DNA from: an uncultured Clostridia bacterium
Lineage (GTDB): Bacteria; Bacillota; Clostridia; Christensenellales; UBA1242
Assembly: GCA_944376785.1 (NCBI GenBank)
Contig: CALWDV010000068.1
Coordinates: 1 to 5,606, forward strand
DNA length: 5,606 bases
Direction of reading: 5' to 3'
Positions 4,497 to 5,606 of this stretch are shown here, piece after piece. The notes below the pieces were generated by a model. The model made no database searches. It worked only from the letters and a program-made list of their open reading frames with translations, and had not been told where the DNA came from. How positions within the stretch are numbered: position 1 is the stretch's first letter; each line of letters starts with the position of its first letter. A program made the position numbers and the translations under genes.

Positions 4497-5165
4497 ATGA
4501 CTATAAAAAAAATTAATTCCTTTATTTTAATAATTTTATTATTAGTTTGTTTGCCTCTTTTGGGTTGCTCAAATAAAAATCAAACAAAATTAGCATATTT
4601 CCCAAAAAATAGTGTTGGTGAACTAACAATTTTTTCACATAACAATGTGAAAGACAGTTTGCCAATGCTTTTTAATTTAGGTCATAGTTTTTTAACTTTT
4701 AAAAACACAAGCAGTGAACCAATTAAAATTGCAAACTACTTAGTTGTTCCAAATGAAACAATTTGCATTGGAACTTGGAGCATTTCTAGTCACTTTGGTG
4801 TTTGGTTTAATTTGGAATATAACTATGATGTTTTACATAACAGATACGATGGCAGAGTTTCAGTTACAAAAGGTGTAACAAATGAAGATGTTGAAAAAAT
4901 TACTGAATTTATTTATTTGAATGACACTTGGAGTCCAATTAAAAATTGTTCATATTTTGCAGTTAATTTATGGAACGAGGTTGCAACTGATGATGAAAAA
5001 TTGGACACTTATTGGATTTACTCTCCTAATAAAGTAGTTGCCAATTTAAAACAATTTAAAACTTTTGAAGTAAACAAATTAATGGTTTCAAACAAAGAAT
5101 TTGGTTATTTTGCAAACACAACATATGTTGGGTTTACAATGGAAGGAGAATATGATTATGTTTAA
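4497..5165 (+). CDS. Lipoprotein, possible permuted NlpC/P60-like Cys/His hydrolase
   Basis: A 222-residue surface lipoprotein: KK at 4-5, a hydrophobic stretch at 8-22 and the lipobox LLGC with C24 as the lipidated Cys. The mature part has GHSFLTFKN (62-70), GTWSISSHFGVWFNLEY (92-108), GRVSVT (119-124) and NCSYFAVNLWN (150-160). A conserved-looking GH early and NCS followed by FA and W later, with His before Cys, resembles circularly permuted NlpC/P60 (YiiX/LRAT-like) enzymes, giving H63 and C151 as a candidate pair. Such enzymes cut peptide or ester bonds, often in cell wall or lipid substrates. This is inference from pattern, not an established match. There is no Shine-Dalgarno sequence: no G occurs from 4462 to 4498. 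The only sensible start is 4497 because later TTG codons would destroy the signal peptide. It overlaps a small membrane protein gene, so the two are co-translated. Confidence 0.8.
   Translation: MTIKKINSFILIILLLVCLPLLGCSNKNQTKLAYFPKNSVGELTIFSHNNVKDSLPMLFNLGHSFLTFKNTSSEPIKIANYLVVPNETICIGTWSISSHFGVWFNLEYNYDVLHNRYDGRVSVTKGVTNEDVEKITEFIYLNDTWSPIKNCSYFAVNLWNEVATDDEKLDTYWIYSPNKVVANLKQFKTFEVNKLMVSNKEFGYFANTTYVGFTMEGEYDYV
5143..5148 (+). promoter_or_regulatory. Ribosome binding site of the small membrane protein
   Basis: AAGGAG lies inside the end of the lipoprotein gene, 9 nt before the ATG at 5158 and 3 nt before the ATG at 5152. The longer spacing is more workable and gives the better N-terminus (MFKKI), so 5158 is preferred. 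An upstream ATG at 5101 has no such site. Confidence 0.7.
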
Positions 5166-5391
5166 AAAAATTTTATTTATAATTCTTTGTTTTGCAGATT
5201 TATATTTAGCATATGCTACCATTGGATTTACAATAATGGGTGCAACTGCTCCAAAACTTTATGGTGAACCACACGCATTTTTTATGGGTAATTATGTGTT
5301 AAGCATTGTTTTTGGTATTGCATTTATTGTTGACACATTGGTAGTTATATTAATGGCAATTAATATGTTTAATTTAAAAAAGAAAAAGTGA
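5158..5391 (+). CDS. Small two-helix membrane protein
   Basis: A 77-residue protein with two hydrophobic helices, at about residues 5-28 (ILFIILCFADLYLAYATIG) and 46-70 (YVLSIVFGIAFIVDTLVVIL). A short outside loop separates them (TAPKLYGEPHAFFMGN). KK follows the start and KKKK ends the protein, so by the positive-inside rule both ends are cytoplasmic. Each helix holds one acidic residue (D14 and D59), which may mediate helix pairing or partner contact. The reading frame is open back to 5101, but the AAGGAG at 5143 points to the start at 5158 (or 5152). The start overlaps the lipoprotein stop by 8 bases, so the two genes are translationally coupled and probably act together at the membrane. 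I do not recognise a family. The TGA stop lies in the terminator stem. Confidence 0.75.
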   Translation: MFKKILFIILCFADLYLAYATIGFTIMGATAPKLYGEPHAFFMGNYVLSIVFGIAFIVDTLVVILMAINMFNLKKKK

Positions 5392-5409
5392 GTTAATCTC
5401 ACTTTTTTT
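5383..5409 (+). terminator. Intrinsic terminator of the lipoprotein operon
   Basis: The 10-bp stem AAAAAGTGAG/CTCACTTTTT (5383-5392 with 5398-5407) has a 5-nt TTAAT loop and ends in seven T. The TGA stop codon of the small membrane protein is within the left arm. Confidence 0.9.
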
Positions 5410-5496
5410 ATATGCACTTTTTTGAATATGTTTAACTTTAAATATTATTATGTTATTTTTTTAGTGTTTTATGGAAATTGATTTAACATTAATTTA

Positions 5497-5557
5497 AAAC
5501 CACATTGAGCAGAAATAAGCGACACATTTGTGGCATTTGTTTATGCTTTTGTGGTTT
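5497..5557. other. Long imperfect hairpin in the right-hand non-coding tail
   Basis: The outer stem AAACCACA/TGTGGTTT (5497-5504 with 5550-5557) is a perfect 8 bp. Inside it, AGCA/TGCT (5508-5511 with 5544-5547), TAAGC/GTTTA (5516-5520 with 5539-5543, one G-U) and CAC/GTG (5523-5525 with 5530-5532) can stack in register, which suggests a structured RNA or DNA element. No gene was found in 5410-5606, and no Rfam-type consensus was recognised. Confidence 0.35.
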
Positions 5558-5574
5558 GTTAGTTATTGGGGTTT

Positions 5575-5590
5575 TCACACGAATGTGTGA
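5575..5590. repeat. Perfect short palindrome near the right edge
   Basis: TCACAC and GTGTGA pair perfectly around GAAT. On the plus strand a T-rich stretch follows (from 5591), so it might be a weak terminator, or an operator for a gene beyond the window. The truncated context prevents a decision. Confidence 0.35.
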
Positions 5591-5606
5591 TTGTTGTTTT
5601 TTTGTG

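Noticed and set aside
5101..5157. Upstream start at 5101 for the small membrane protein
   Set aside because: No ribosome site is near 5101, and the added N-terminus would be polar and lie wholly within the lipoprotein gene. AAGGAG at 5143 supports 5158.
5543..5590. A 15-codon plus-strand ORF starting at the ATG at 5543
   Set aside because: No ribosome site, very short, and it lies in hairpin sequence.
5489..5605. A minus-strand reading frame open from the right edge to a TAA at 5489
   Set aside because: It has 38 codons with no start in view, odd composition compared with the real genes, and it overlaps the long hairpin. It could be a gene's last codons, but nothing supports it.

Overview
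The window is strongly AT-rich and compact. It looks like chromosomal housekeeping DNA from a low-GC Bacillota, most likely an uncultured or gut-type member of the Clostridia. The reasons are strong AAGGAG-type ribosome binding sites, sigma-A promoters with 17-bp spacers, short U-rich intrinsic terminators after nearly every unit, a YugP-type zinc peptidase pair, a DUF1540 Cys-rich protein and a Firmicutes-style L10 leader. Two genes end in TGA beside intrinsic terminators and all Trp codons seen are TGG, so the standard bacterial code fits. No mobile element, CRISPR array, tRNA or rRNA was seen.

Layout. (1) 1-1539: a two-gene operon of paralogous membrane zinc metallopeptidases of the YugP family. 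The second start overlaps the first stop (TAATG), and the operon ends at a symmetrical terminator. (2) 1553-1879, minus: a protein with two DUF1540-like four-Cys modules, convergent with the peptidases and sharing their terminator. (3) 1938-2460: rplI (ribosomal protein L9) as its own transcription unit, with consensus promoter, SD and terminator. (4) 2492-3172: a monocistronic unit for a 195-residue protein of unknown function with a near-perfect sigma-A promoter. (5) 3195-4419, minus: the rplJ-rplL operon (L10 and L7/L12). A TTGACA-17-TATACT promoter and a leader of about 240 nt precede rplJ. The leader carries an L10-binding motif, a strong terminator hairpin before the gene, and a mutually exclusive antiterminator. 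It is a clear candidate for autogenous attenuation by the L10-L12 complex. (6) 4485-5409, plus: a divergent pair made of a lipoprotein with a Cys/His pattern like permuted NlpC/P60 enzymes and an overlapping 77-residue two-helix membrane protein. The lipoprotein has no Shine-Dalgarno sequence and may be translated from a leaderless mRNA. (7) 5410-5606: about 200 bases with no convincing gene but with a long imperfect hairpin and a perfect short palindrome.

The ribosomal proteins L9, L10 and L12 are stand-alone units here, without the rplK-rplA, rpoB or dnaB neighbours common elsewhere. No wholly new system is evident. The most informative parts are the L10 leader, whose competing folds can be drawn from the bases, and the lipoprotein plus small membrane protein pair.
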